This document shows positions 34,978 to 46,809 of a stretch of DNA of 64,000 nucleotides, piece by piece. A model generated the notes under the pieces. That model saw nothing but the letters and a program-made list of their open reading frames with translations. It ran no database searches and was not told where the DNA came from. How positions within the stretch are numbered: the first letter of the stretch is position 1; every line of letters begins with the position of its first letter. This stretch comes from Pezizomycotina sp. ARF18 (taxonomy: Eukaryota; Ascomycota). The stretch is taken from the NCBI GenBank assembly GCA_002224055.1, contig AZLU01000101.1, positions 1 through 64,000 of the forward strand, in the 5' to 3' direction. The position numbers were made by a program, and so were the translations under genes.

Positions 34978-35821
34978 GTTTTGCTTTATTCTACTTGATT
35001 TTCTCCAGGAAAAAGGCCACAATAGAGGTCTTACGGACGAATATTGCTGGATATTAAACGGGTTGCGAGGGAGAAGCTTGTAAAACTGGGGATCTAGCCG
35101 CCATCTGGATCTGTGGGGTTTTATAGGGTATCCTCGCCCCAACTAACATCATCACAACTCTGGACTTCATCCATTCTTTCAAGTGTTTGCTCTCTACTTA
35201 TAGCGTTTGTTCCGATGTCATGCAGATATTCGCACCTATATCCCAAACCGTGTCTATAACGATCACACAGTGATTATACTGTAACCAGATTGCCTCGACT
35301 CGTTTCCGATAACTCTTCCGCATCATTGTTCATAATATCGTAATTCTAGGATCAGGAAGATGCTTGATTGCATACTGTAAGCGATTCTATGGTTCTAGAA
35401 TCTCACGGAATGCGCTTAAGCTCTCGAATTTATAAGAAAGTTCCTTGTTGAGATATAGGTGCTGAACTCAAACCTAAGAGAGCGCTAGTAACGGCTATTG
35501 CATCGTATGTTAAAGCTCGATATTGATATTTGCAATCAGGAATATTTGCGGTATACCTAAGCTCAGATGTCAAGCGATGTTGATTCCTCTGCTACCGCAG
35601 CAGGGGATGACCTCTTACTGAAGATCTCGCGGAGGGACTTCAACTATTATCTTAAATATCTTCCAATAATTATGTTTCAGGACTTAATATAATACTTCCC
35701 AAAAATAGTAACTCCGTGCCTGACAGAATGATTATGCTACGACGCCGTGGTGGTCACGGTCCACTCGAAGAACAAAGAAAACAATCGAAATAATTTTTGA
35801 TTTATAAACTCCTGGTAGGGT
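34978..35821. other. Intergenic, 0.85 kb
   Basis: No recognisable gene. It holds the promoter of paralogue B and the 3' end of the next minus-strand gene. Confidence 0.5.
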
Positions 35822-37377
35822 TCATACTTCAGATAACGGCCAACCACTCCTTAAATTCGTCCTCGCCCTCCCTCCACTAACACCAAGCCCCGTCCTCGGC
35901 ACCGGCGGCGGCCCTCCCTCAATCTCCAAGTCAGAGCCCGACGCTGCATCGCTGTACCAGCTCACAGTGGGAGTATCTCGCTGTACAGCTCACAGTGGGA
36001 GTATCCGACTGTGCACTTTCAACAACAAGAACATCACTGTCAGCTCTGCCTCTCTCGCTTCCTCCACTGTCATTACATCTCCAATCTCTGTCATGGCTGT
36101 TGTCCACGCTCAGGTTCCTCCGGAAAGAACAGGTATCACTGTCGCTCTTCACGCTCGCGTTACTACCGCTCGTGTTAGAGTTCACGTTATTACCTTCTCC
36201 GCTTCTCGGCGTCCTCCTCACCCCTGTTGTGGCTCGCCCGCCACTGCGTCGGCGAACTCGAAACCTTATCCACGACCGTCGCGTCTTTATCTACTACTAA
36301 TGCACCCGCACGCTTCCAGTTGTTCTCGCGCGTAGCTTTGTATAGCCACTTCAGTGGCGGGCAGCAGACGACGATAATCTGCGATACCTGCTCCGCGGCG
36401 GACCAGCACGCCCACAGCGCGGGGTTGAAAACCGATCTCAGCGACACAACGCGGGCAACACAGATTGCCATGCAAATAGCACCGAGAGCGAAATAAGAGC
36501 GATGCCGATTTTTCCTACGGCTGAGGTGGAGGATACGTAAGAGGGGTAACGGCAGGATGTAGATCATGCGTCGATGGCGAGGTGTAGACCGAGAGTTGTG
36601 TAGTATGGAACGTCTTGGATGGCTGCGTAGCACGCCTCGTTGGGATCTGGTGACCTGTTCCGTGATTTTGTCTCAATAAAGCTTTTCTTCGCAATCTGGC
36701 GCGGCTTTCATAGTCCCTTTGATGAATAAAAGGCATACCAATTTTATGGACGGGCCAGCACCACAGGTAGTTCAAGAATACTATCACGATCCACGATAAG
36801 ACCACAAAATGCGTAACCGTGTAGAGGGAGATTCTGAGCCATCGAACTTTCGCCCTCGGTATGAGCTGGTAATAAAATACTAGGAATGCGCCCTTGATCG
36901 ACCAGGAAGCGATGTAATACAGGACGGAGCGGATATAGTTTAACTGCAAATATAGTCATCTGTCAGCTTACCTAAATTGTTTCGGTTTGAAAATCACTCG
37001 TCCCTCACCTTGAATATAACCGTGAGTTTGTACTCCGAATCAACGGCCTTCGCTTCCCCAGCCAGTCCGTGTATATCAGAACCCCCAAGAGAAGCTGAGT
37101 GTATCGCAGCACGTCATGAACAGTAGAAGGACAAGGGCCTGTGTCACGAGGTAGTCGCTCAAGTTGAGCGAGCGACGGAGCCATCCGTTTACGTATAGGT
37201 GCATGCAGACGAACATGAAACCGATACATACCAGCATCCATTCGACGATCTAGTGCAGTAGAAGAATCATTGTTAGCTATTTTCATGATCTGAACGCATC
37301 GGAAGTTTGGAATACGGGGTTTCTTCGAAAACGATGATACTAACCAGCCCGCCATGCGGAGATATGTACTGATCCAT
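35822..37377 (-). CDS. Second Pth11-like receptor (fungal rhodopsin domain)
   Basis: Exon 1 is short, MDQYISPHGGL (start 37377), followed by a 95-bp intron (37250-37344). Exon 2 starts IVEWMLVCIGFMFVCMHLYV (TM1), then NLSDYLVTQALVLLLFM (TM2). Another intron precedes LNYIRSVLYYIASWSIKGAF (TM3) and RWLRISLYTVTHFVVLSWIV (TM4) with FLNYLWCWPVHKIG. Later come AICMAICVARVVSLRSVF (TM6) and EQVSQIIVVCCPPLKWLYKA (TM7 end). The C-terminal tail is Ser/Asp-rich (SGSNASVKSDSDTCSFR) and in another frame ends LRSGWPLSEV at 35822. A short direct duplication near 35950-36010 lies within the tail. At least four frame shifts are present (near 37110, 36690, 36510 and 35940). Family and orientation are clear; ligand is unknown. 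Confidence 0.75.
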
Positions 37378-38413
37378 CTTGGATTAAACGCCTGACGACG
37401 TAGTAAAGGCAGAAAAACGCGAAAAAGTCCTCGAGAATCAGATGAGACAAAACGGGCGGCTCACCAACGTACCTATATACGAAATCCGGAGTGCTTGTTA
37501 GAAGTAACGGCATATCGGAATCTCTGCCCGTCCTAATCAGCATAATCTAACATCAAAAACGATAATTCTCCAAAATCAAGAACGAACATTCCAAAATTCA
37601 AAGTTTCGACAGCGGTCTCCCCCTGAAAAGTTCATAGGTAAGTAATGTTCTCTTCCAGAACAGAAAGTAGGTATTATACGGAATAAAATGTTCTCTTGAT
37701 TGCAATCTCTGTCAGACGAGGATTGATGCGCGCGGAATTGCTTATTTCGGCGCATATCCCCTCGCCAAAGAACGCCAGCAAGCAGCGCAATACGCATCCA
37801 CGACTTTCCGGTGGGGGAAAATGTGCAATTTGGATCAGAAAAAATGCTAGTCAATGCGCTACAATTGTTGCCTTTCTATGTTCTCGATATTAGAGAGGTT
37901 CTCTAGGTTTTCTACCCCCGTACTCGAGATGATTAAGCTTTCAAACAATGCAAACATGCCGTCAACGCAGTTCAGGAACACTCTTTCGGCGATGTGTGTA
38001 CTAGTTAGCATATAAAATTACTTACCTTCCTACCACCATTACAGATACTATGAGAGTAAAAGTCGCACCGCAGAGTCACATCACAGACATTTGGTCCTAG
38101 TATGTTGTCCCAGGACCCTAAGAACGCGGCTCAGAAACGACACCCATGAAAGCCAGACGCTATACGAGGATCCCCTAACGGTCGGTCCAGGATCCGCCCT
38201 GTTGCGCTTCCTGTCGCGCTTTCTTAAACGGTCGGGTGAACCCCCACCTGTCGCTGGGAAATAGCTTTGAAAGTAACGATTTGCACAAGTATATCACTTT
38301 TGAAGGCAGGGGAGCAGAACCTGAAGAAGCTGAAAAGTCCCGCGCTTACCAGTCCGTGAATGTCTTAGACACCCCAGATAAATATCGGCCAAGGCACAGG
38401 GTTTAAATTTATC
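37378..38413. other. Intergenic, 1 kb
   Basis: Contains upstream sequence of the receptor gene. A longer open frame running into it from the first exon (to 37543) appears to be non-coding read-through. Nothing else is seen. Confidence 0.45.
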
Positions 38414-38662
38414 CTATCGCGAAGTCGTTAGAGTCGATATCACTTGATCCCTCAAACGGTCCAGACAGTCATGGCATTTCCCGAGAATGGCGTGCGCCGC
38501 CGAACCATCCTCGAAAATGCAGACCCTAGCTAGATGTGCTTCTTCGATCACGATCCTGGTCGAAAGGATATCTTCTGGCAAAATTCTGCGGCTTGAGAGT
38601 TTCTGCTCTGGAATCCTGTAGGGCTCCAGCCCTGACGCCTTAAGTTCTAGATGCTTTACCAT
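38414..38662 (-). CDS. Hypothetical 82-residue protein
   Basis: An uninterrupted frame starting MVKHLELKASGLEPYRIPEQ and ending RDQVISTLTTSR. Composition is protein-like (Glu/Leu/Arg helices, KCHDCLDRLRD near the end) and codon use is balanced, but I see no domain, signal peptide or neighbour that explains it. It could be a small gene, the end of an eroded one or a chance frame. Confidence 0.3.
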   Translation of the reverse strand: MVKHLELKASGLEPYRIPEQKLSSRRILPEDILSTRIVIEEAHLARVCIFEDGSAAHAILGKCHDCLDRLRDQVISTLTTSR

Positions 38663-39255
38663 AAATCAAGGCGAGAGCGCAACCGTGCTTGAATTTAAGC
38701 CTTATAAGCAAATGGGTATTAGAGAGCTTAATTTGTCGGCACATCCCATTTGTCGCCCGAATTAAACTTCCGAGGTTGAAAACAAGGGTTTCGGGGTCTT
38801 CATGTTCTCTTTCCGGGCCGACCTCGCCAATTAGTAAGACATGATGTCACCGAGCAGGGTTTCCAGGAGGCTCCCGCTTAACACTGCGGGGAACGAGGGC
38901 CAGTTCCCCACTCATGAATTATTTAGACTGCTGAGAGAAATTGATTTTTCAAAGCTTCAAGAAACAATTGCAATTGCAATCTATACTAGCCGCAGGCGCT
39001 GGTATTATCAATCCTTCGACTATTCGCGTTCGCAGTGCTCCCACCTGCTCTAGCTATATCAAGTTTCCTCTGCTTAAGAACACTTAATAACTGTATAAAT
39101 ACTCCGAAGTCTTCTCCCCGAATATCTAACTTCTTATTTTTAACCCAATCCAGTTCGAATTACTCCGAAACATCATTGCTATATAGGAAGATAACTCCAA
39201 GTTCTCAACTGCTTCAAACAAACTTCCACAATCTACTACTGTCTAGATATCGAAT
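38663..39255. other. Intergenic and promoter region
   Basis: No convincing gene. A pyrimidine-rich leader precedes the next start. Confidence 0.45.
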
Positions 39256-40106
39256 ATGACCATGAAAGTCCTACTCATTGGCGGTCACGGTAAGATCGCC
39301 CTGCGCATGACAAAGCTCCTCACCGCCAGCTCCCACCACGTTACCAGCGTCATTCGCGACCAGTCACAAACCTCCGAGATATCCTCCATCTCGCCCAATG
39401 CTCACCCAGTCGTAGACTCCATTGAGGAGATCACTGAGTCCCGTCTAAAGGAGCTCATGCAGGACAAGGACACGGTGATCTGGGCAGCCGGTAAGCATCA
39501 CACTCCCTCAATTGCATCATTGAAAAGTCCTTAACAAGTAGCTAACGATGTTCCGACAAAGGTGCCGGTGGAAAAGGCGGTCCCGAACGTACGCGGAACG
39601 TCGACTACCACGCCGCAACCCGCACGATCTCGTCGGCGCTGCAATCCCTTTCTGTGAAGAAATTCATGACCATCTCTGCCTCCGTCGCCAGAGATAAGAA
39701 CGACATACCGTCGTACTGGGACGACGCCGACAAGGAGACTTACCAGAAAGGCTGGGACGCGATCGGATTGTACTGCGAGATGAAGACTAAAGCGGACGAG
39801 TACCTTGCAACGGAAGCCGCAAAGAGCGGGAGAAAGGATCTCCTATCTATTGTTCTCCGACCGGGAACGCTAAGCGATGATGCTGGTACGGGTAAAGTGG
39901 AACTGGGTAAGGCGAAGCTCGCGGGAAAGATACCGCGAGACGACGTTGCTGCGGTCGCGGTCAAATTACTGGAAGGAGGGTTGCCGGAAGGTGATATCAT
40001 GACGAAGAGGAATGGTGTATGGTGGCTTGATCTTATCAGTGGGAAGGATAGTGTTGAGGAAGCCGTGAAGAAGGCTACAGACGCAGGTGTTACGAGCCAG
40101 ACATAG
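39256..40106 (+). CDS. NAD(P)-binding Rossmann protein, atypical SDR / NmrA-like
   Basis: The gene reads cleanly, with one 71-bp intron (39491-39561). MTMKVLLIGGHGKIALRMTK carries the GGxGxIA dinucleotide motif of atypical short-chain reductases of the YwnB/YhfK and NmrA-like type. A second in-frame ATG at 39262 (MKVLLIGG) is an equally likely start. Further family-like segments are DTVIWAAGAGGKG across the splice junction, KKFMTISASVARD (the conserved strand with S in place of the classical catalytic Ser) and LLSIVLRPGTLSDDAGTGK. The length of about 260 residues is normal. A classical YxxxK dyad is not obvious; YCEMKTKADEYL is the equivalent region (Y-x3-K), so catalytic activity is possible. 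Likely role is a cytosolic oxidoreductase or nucleotide-sensing protein. Confidence 0.85.
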
Positions 40107-40672
40107 GGAAGCAGGGGAAATGGGCTACGACGCTGGAGTATAGACTGAGAAACTGCTCCAGTAAGCTGATCCTAGTTTATTCTGCAAAGAGGATAGATCT
40201 AGCTACTCCTTACGAGCCACTTACATGACACATAGCGCATTTTCGCGTTCGAAAAAAGCAACGTGTGATGAAGGAATGATAGAACCAATCTTTCCCACGA
40301 ATCTCTATGAACTTCCTGAACATGTCATCTCGACATAAGTTATAACTATTTAACACTTCGACAGAGATCCCATTCTTGAGACGAAAAATATATATTCTAC
40401 ATCTTGACATTTTTTTCTTGTTCCGGGATTGGAACGGATATCTGGAAATCTGCTCATGTGCAGAATGTTAATATATATACAAGCCTCATATTAGCAGTAA
40501 TTTCTATCACATCGAGGGAATAAAGATATTAAAACGAAGTCGATCATTCGGACTAGATTGCTACCACTTCCACTCATTTCTGATGGCTTTTATTCTTGAT
40601 GAGAAGGCCTTTACTATCCCGAGATACAAAGGGATTAATCATTCCAATTCGGTTTATAACAAAGACATGCAA
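40107..40672. other. Convergent 3' intergenic region
   Basis: AT-rich sequence between convergent genes; nothing recognised apart from a short minus frame at 40210-40410 with no support. Confidence 0.5.
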
Positions 40673-41221
40673 CTAAGGGCACGACCCATAACCAGCTGCC
40701 GACAAGCCCTCGTACCGCTTCGCCCTGACCTTCAGCCAGTACTTAACACTAAGATACGATAGTCCAGGTATCATCGCTGTAACCGCCGGCCAGATATACC
40801 ATCCCAAAACTCCCATCACTTTATCCTCGCGTCCACTATACTTCCCGCCAAACTTATACCCGCCATCGACGCACTCCGTGAACAGACCACCAACCTGCAT
40901 GATAATGACGACCACTAGGATCTGAGTGAAATACCGTATCGTCTTGACACCATCGCGATGCTTGAACAAGTGAGGTACACGGGATGTAAAGGAACACCAG
41001 CAGCAATAGGAAGAACGAGTGGTGGTACGCGATCTCGAGGAGACCGAGGAGCGCGACGCTGAATTTGTTGTGATTATAGGGGCAGGATTGAACGTAGAGT
41101 ACGTCGCGATAGCGATAATGTTTTGGAGAAGAGCAATGTTGAGGAGGACTGTGGACGTGATGGCGAAGCTGCGGGCAATGTCGCGGTCCTGTCGAATGGC
41201 AAATGGATCAAATAGGGACAT
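40673..41221 (-). CDS. Multi-pass membrane protein, family unknown
   Basis: Start MSLFDPFAIRQDRDIARSFA. Hydrophobic segments are AITSTVLLNIALLQNIIAIA, in a shifted frame FSVALLGLLEIAYHHSFFLL with VFLYIPCTSLVQ, then FTQILVVVIIMQVGGLF and VLGWYIWPAVTAMIPGLSYL, giving four or five membrane helices in about 180 residues. Two compensating single-base shifts near 41070 and 40960 explain why the serine/arginine-rich middle of the long frame looks unlike a membrane protein. The C-terminus is short and basic (KVRAKRYEGLSAAGYG). I do not recognise the family; it resembles uncharacterised small fungal integral membrane proteins. Confidence 0.55.
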   Translation of the reverse strand: MSLFDPFAIRQDRDIARSFAITSTVLLNIALLQNIIAIATYSTFNPAPIITTNSASRSSVSSRSRTTTRSSYCCWCSFTSRVPHLFKHRDGVKTIRYFTQILVVVIIMQVGGLFTECVDGGYKFGGKYSGREDKVMGVLGWYIWPAVTAMIPGLSYLSVKYWLKVRAKRYEGLSAAGYGSCP

Positions 41222-42012
41222 GGTTTCGGTGAAGGAACGAGAACTGCGATGTACTGAAACTTGGAGACGAGGAGGCTGTTGAACCTAGGGGATAGATTGC
41301 GAATAATCTCTCGAAGTTCAAGGACTGGAGTCGTAGCTAGACTTAAGTATTTCATTGAGATCGCATCGCTTTCCTGAATTTGACGGAAACGCGATCCGGC
41401 CGCGATCCTCCGTGGTCGATGACTAACTCGGCTGAGTACCATTGGTCAATTGTGCGAAGAGCATCGTAATTTAGGGTGCTTGAATCCCCCCCGCCAGTCA
41501 ATGCCGTTCGGGAAGGAGGGCTTACGACTTCAGGCTAAATGGGGAATAGAACAACTACCAGAACGCGCGTCGTCAGGCTTATAACAAGCACTGGCGAAAG
41601 TCAAAAGCTGATTTCCGAAACAATCACTCCACGGAGTTCCAACTTCGAGATCTAACTTCCAGGAGACGATACTACACGATCCATAGCGCTGATACCGTAT
41701 AGTAGTATGGATCACAATTACTAGAATCAACTATTGAAGCACAATTCTTCGTAAAATATTGAACGAAATCATGAATTCAAGACGCCGAAACCTCTATCAA
41801 GAATCGCACCGTTAACCTTTTTCCGGCGTGTACCAATCGAATCCCTGAACCAGAATCAAAATCAACCAATCCCAAGCCATTTTGTTATCTCCAATTTAAT
41901 CAAAAAAGCACCAAAGATTGCGCATCCTTCCCCTCCAAGGATCCACTCCTTTGCAGCATACTACATGTCGCTTTCTTCTCCCCCACATATTCCACGCATT
42001 ATATATCACTGC
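41222..42012. other. Intergenic, 0.8 kb
   Basis: No recognised gene. It carries the promoter of the membrane protein and the 3' flank of the oxidoreductase, both minus strand. Confidence 0.5.
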
Positions 42013-43859
42013 TCACTTGAACAGCTTAAACCCACCTGGCACCTGCTTTTGGAATACCCCTCTTGGGTCGTACTTCTTCGAGACCCTCTGCAACTTGTTC
42101 TTGCTCTTCGAGCCGTAACCAATGATGGGATCCTGATTTTTGCCAGCGTAGTTTAGGTATTTGTAATGATGTAGACCTCCGACTGACGCTGCAAAGCTGT
42201 CCGCATCGGCCATGTATTTCTGTACCGCAGCTGTTATGGCGGCGTCGTCTGCCGGGTTCGACCAGGTGACCCCGAGAAGAGATACTATTTTGTCAGTCAG
42301 CGGAGACGTTCTAATAGTAGGCGTAGAGGAGGTTTCCTTACTGATTAAATTACCATCGCTTGGCGACAGTCCCAGTGCATTTCCGCCCATTGCTGCGGAC
42401 TTAGACGTGATCGCTGTGCTCAACGGTTGGAATGAAATCGACCATGTTAGATTTCCCACGGTCTTGATGGGTTGGTACGCGGCAGTGCTGATGTCTACGA
42501 TCTTCTCGAGGAGACTTGCATTGTTGGCGTAAGTCGATGTCTCGAATATTTGCCTATGAAGAAATTCTTAGTTTCAGCCACTAACTTATGAATTGATCAA
42601 AATTATGACTATAGAAGAAGACTAGTACTCACTTGAACCCATTTGGTGCTCTACTATCCAACTCCGCCGTAAAGTCGCTTAGATTACTCAACCTCATCGT
42701 CGTGAACAACTGTGGCCCAATCCCTAGAAAATCACTGAAGGCCGCCGGCGAAAAGCTCTCCGTCGCGTTCGTGTATTCGTAGCTATTGACAATGTAATCG
42801 ATCCCGACGGCAGACTGTACCCGTATGTATTAATTATCGCCGCGTGCGGGTCCGTACTGGCATTGTTGAATTTGACCAGCGCGGCAACATTCTGCGGTGT
42901 AGTTTGTATTGGGAGCGCGACGAGACCGCCCCACATCTTCCCGCCAGGTAATTCGAACGTGTTCACGTCGAAGCGCGTGACGATGCCGAAGTTATTCGAG
43001 CCGCCCTTGAGAGCCCAAAAGAGGTCCGTATTTTCGTGTGCGTTCGCGCTAACGCAGCTTCCGTTCCCCAAGACAACCTCAAAGTTGACGACGTTGTCGC
43101 AGGTGAAGCCGTGCTGCGAGGAGAAGAAAGAGAGGCCACCTAAACGGTCAGATCTATCACATCGCACACGAACTAAAACTAAAAGCGCGAAAAGACCAAA
43201 ACTTACCACCCGTCGTCAACCCGCAACGCCAACATTCGAAACCCTCCCTCCAACTACCGTCAACCCAGCGGATCCAATTTCGCATAAACATCAGCCCACC
43301 TTGCGCCAGGACCTATCGACGTTACCTTCGATTTTCGACAAACAACGCTGTTCATCAGTCCCAGGTCGATTGTCACGCCGTTCTCAATGTTCGCTGAACC
43401 TGCCCAGGGAGTATGACCCGCGCCTTTCACGGCGAACTTGCATCCGGCGTTTGTAGAGGTTCCGGAGGCAGTGAGTATGTTGACGGCGACCTCGACGTCG
43501 CGCGTGCATGTCGGTTGCACTACGCATCCTGGAATAACAGATTGCTCTTGGAACGACCAGTATGAAGATATCGTCTGCTTATATCATCGTCGGCCGCGAA
43601 AAATACCTTGCCGGGGAGAGCGAACTGAAGGAGATGGCACTACAAACACAGAGCAGGATCACAATTAGAATAGACGTTCAACAAGAGAATACCAGGACCG
43701 GAGAGAGAGGAGTGAGAGGTACACATGAAGAACAAGTAGGCCTCTGCCAAAAGTACCCGTATGATGCGAGCCCCGTCACAGCTAGGATCCCAGCGGGTAA
43801 GGCGATCGCGACCCTAGCACTCAGCGCAACGAAGAGAAGTAAAAGCGCAATTGTGACAT
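42013..43859 (-). CDS. Secreted FAD-linked oxidoreductase, BBE type (PF01565 + PF08031)
   Basis: A berberine-bridge-enzyme-like flavoprotein, secreted, often a tailoring enzyme. The N-terminus has a hydrophobic signal ([18 protein letters not shown]) near 43859. An 84-bp intron lies at 43640-43723, a 67-bp intron at 43140-43206 and a third near 42554-42632. FAD-binding segments are [20 protein letters not shown], then [17 protein letters not shown] (GGGH-like motif), [17 protein letters not shown] and [39 protein letters not shown] is the highly conserved end of the FAD domain. The C-terminal BBE motif [18 protein letters not shown] ends at 42013. Coding length is about 500 residues, as expected. 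Frame shifts occur near 43850, 43590, 43262 and 42800-42820, and possibly at the last acceptor. Covalent flavin attachment cannot be judged. Confidence 0.85.
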
Positions 43860-45855
43860 GGTTAATATTTCGTCCGATCTTTCACCAACTAAATTTCGTC
43901 AAATAAGGACGAAGAGTGCGCACTGCTAGTATCAGGGGCTCGCGATCTATTTAATAGCTTCGACAATAATTAATTCGCTCTAGATGTATATAACCTGCGT
44001 TATAACGCGAAATCTGACCGTAACATCGCAAGTGTCCCACTTTTTTCTCGTTAAAGATGGCCGCAAAAATAACCCCGCACGAGCTAGCTGCGCAACTGCA
44101 AAAGAAATTGCGTGGGAAACTTGGGAGGAAGGGAAATAAGATAAGGCACGAGAAAACGCTAGGACTTAACGGGTTCAATTCCGAGAGGATCGACCAAGGA
44201 CTGCAAGGAAGAGCAAACAGGCACATCAGACGAAAAAATCGCTTCGTTGACGCGATTGGCCGCTGCATGGGGCACATGCCTCACGCCACAAGCCTTTTTA
44301 TCACATTCCCCACTCTCACGTCGCAAATGGAGACTAGCGGCTCTTTAAGAAAGTATAACAGACAAAAAATACCCCACCACAGGGTATCACAGCCGAAAGG
44401 TCCGAGTCTTGATGAAGAGGCGAGGAGCTGACATTGCATGTTCACTGATGTTTCCTGTGAATAAGGTGGAGAAACAGTTGAAGAAAGGTGCATAATATAT
44501 GCACGATGCCTAAAGGGGACCAGAGAAGGAAAACCGGACCTTCGCACTTCGCGCGCTCTTCGATCGATTGCGTCATGTTAGAGTCATGTCACATGGGCTC
44601 AACAACTTCAAGCGCTCGAGAGAAGGTAGTTCCAATCCTTATTAATGTAAGTGGGCTGTTCAGCTCGTCTTCTAACCGCCTTACCTCTCTTAAACCATTG
44701 GTCAGGATCCGAAAACCTAGAAGGTATATTCTGGAATCTGAAGGAACTAATATGTACTGTACCTCTGCTCGAATATCAGGACCGCTTTGTCATTACTATT
44801 CATTGTACATGTAGCAAGTTTGCAAGTATGGTTGCTTAAGGTAACGATAATGTGGTTTATATTCATAGCTGCTAAAGAATAGAAAGCGAACAGAAACACT
44901 TCTATACCGACAGTGATAAGTTCAATTCGAGTGCTTCCAGCGACCCAGTAACACTTATACGAATATTAAAAATAATAATTAGATGAATAGATTCTTTTTC
45001 GTAGTATAGTACCTTCGTGAACCGTCCTCTGAGTCTCGGCATTGTTCAGCCTTTTTCTGACCTCTAGTTAGAGCGGATATTTAGAGCGTGATAACTTCTT
45101 GCGAGACAAATTTATTCAACATTATGTTCCGTATGAACGAGAGTTCAAAGGCAGCTAGATATGCAATGCATGACATACGTTAATAAAAAAAACGGCTGGG
45201 CGGACTGCTCCGCATGTAGTCACGGCGTTGTAAACGGAGGAACATAACGCTTCCATCAATGCTTCCATGCATGAAAGTAGTATCACCACTTGCCTATCTG
45301 ATCTTTATCAACCGCAATATAGAATTCATCGGTTTTCAATATGAGCTACCTAGCCTACAGAACTACAGGAGACTAGAACTTCGGCAGCCATCCGAAAAGT
45401 ATAATGTTTCTAAGAGATTGTTCGATGGAACCGTTTACCAAGTCTAGGAAGATGGCTCTTTGCCTTACTTGGCCTTCTAGAATCGGATATTAATGATCTG
45501 TGATAATTATGCTAAGGTTTTCTCGATTTCAAGATACCGAGGAATTTCCGTTTGTCTTTTGTAACGTCTTTACGTATACTTTTATGCAGGTTCCATATCG
45601 GTGTCGATGTTCTGTTAGCCCTCATCTGGAGGCTTTCAGGTCTACAGTATCAATGTCAGGTACTTATAGTCATAGACTCCCTCGGCTCCTGCCCGTAGGA
45701 GCTTTCTTCTCCTTCTGTCATTTTTCCTTTTGTCCACGATGTTCTCAGCCTTATGTACCTGAGAGTGAAAATCTTCCCCACGGTTCTTATTTTTGAATCT
45801 TACCTAGTCGATCTTTTGAGTCCTAAAAGAAGTGACTCATTCAACTTTAGCGAGC
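43860..45855. other. Gene-poor 2 kb
   Basis: Only short frames with no recognised domain are seen. The most gene-like is listed separately at 44057-44431. The right part, 45000-45830, is AT-rich with scattered weak frames. Confidence 0.4.
44057..44431 (+). CDS. Hypothetical basic 124-residue protein
   Basis: The frame has a good start context (ttaaagATGGCC) and a protein-like basic N-terminus, MAAKITPHELAAQLQKKLRG, followed by further Lys/Arg-rich sequence. An antisense frame of 108 codons overlaps it. I see no known domain. It may be a small basic nuclear or ribosome-associated protein, or a chance frame. Confidence 0.25.
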   Translation: MAAKITPHELAAQLQKKLRGKLGRKGNKIRHEKTLGLNGFNSERIDQGLQGRANRHIRRKNRFVDAIGRCMGHMPHATSLFITFPTLTSQMETSGSLRKYNRQKIPHHRVSQPKGPSLDEEARS

Positions 45856-46809
45856 ATGAACTTCAGCGCCCCTTTTCTCGTTCTCCTAATCTCGGTATCA
45901 CCATCATTCGCGGCACCTATCGCCGAACTCGACCTCGCTAAACGTCAGGGCGGTCCAACGCCTCCACAGCCCGGCATGATGTGGTTCCCGTTCCAGCAGC
46001 CGGCCTTTCAAGTTCCTCCGGGCTTCGAACTAGTCAAAGAAACCCCTCTAAGCAAAGCGCAAAAGGAGATATGGGCATTCCTCAGCAACGGCGGCTGGAA
46101 GAAGATCTTCAGCATTGGCAAAGAGGCAGCGGAGCCCACCACCACGTCCGACGGGCAACCTGTGGCGACAGACGCGCCGAGTAGGCTAGCGAGTTCATCA
46201 GCAAGTTCGGAAAGGGGCGATTCAGGAAGCCATGGCAAAGAAAGCGCAGCCCAAGGAAGAGGAAAAGTCGCCGCGAGGTCTAGTCCTCGGACAAGGGGCG
46301 GGAATGTGGGTTCCGGCGTCGCAGCCACAGAACTGGGGGCCTGTGCCGCCGAATTGGGCACCTCAGGCCGGTAACAACGCCAACCGGGACCACAAGGGAA
46401 CGCGGGGGCTGGTGGCCGCAGCAGGGAGGTAACGCGAACTGGGGGAATTGGGGCCCGAACAACAATAACGGCCCTCAAGTCAACTCTAACGGTGCGCCTT
46501 CCGGAAGCCAACAGCCTCCAGCAGACATAAATGCTCAACAACCCGTCGCCAACGTTGCGCAACCCAACACCGCAGCAGGTCCTAGTACGAATGCTTCTGC
46601 ACCTTCTCCCGCTCCCGCGCAGCCCGTCGCTCAAGCGTCAACCCCCGTCCCCCCTGCAGCACAACCACGCGTCGTCGCCAGCCGTAGTACAGCCCCCCTC
46701 GACGCCTAACAGTCCTGCTTCAACACCCGACGCGACTCAAAAGCATGAGGTCGCAGAGAACATCCGAGTCCTCCACCATATTTATGATATACATAAGTTT
46801 ATTATTTGA
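45856..46809 (+). CDS. Secreted Trp/Asn/Pro/Gln-rich protein with Kex2-like site
   Basis: MNFSAPFLVLLISVSPSF is a classic signal peptide ending in AAPI. The following propeptide-like ELDLAKRQGG contains a Lys-Arg site suited to Kex2 cleavage. The mature part includes MMWFPFQQPAFQVPPGFELV, a helical KAQKEIWAFLSNGGWKKIFS, and then in a shifted frame QNWGPVPPNWAPQAGNNAN and NWGNWGPNNNNGPQVNSNG, an unusual low-complexity Trp/Asn/Gly/Pro tract. A Pro/Ala/Gln-rich tail follows (PAPAQPVAQASTPVPPAAQP). Frame shifts lie near 46200, 46420 and 46680. The end is uncertain: one frame stops near 46709, another runs to 46809. The start at 45856 is chosen over an upstream in-frame Met because it begins the signal peptide. 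Confidence 0.6.

Noticed and set aside
43951-44277. 108-codon hydrophobic minus-strand frame
   Set aside because: It appears to be the antisense shadow of a Lys/Arg-rich plus-strand frame with a better start context.
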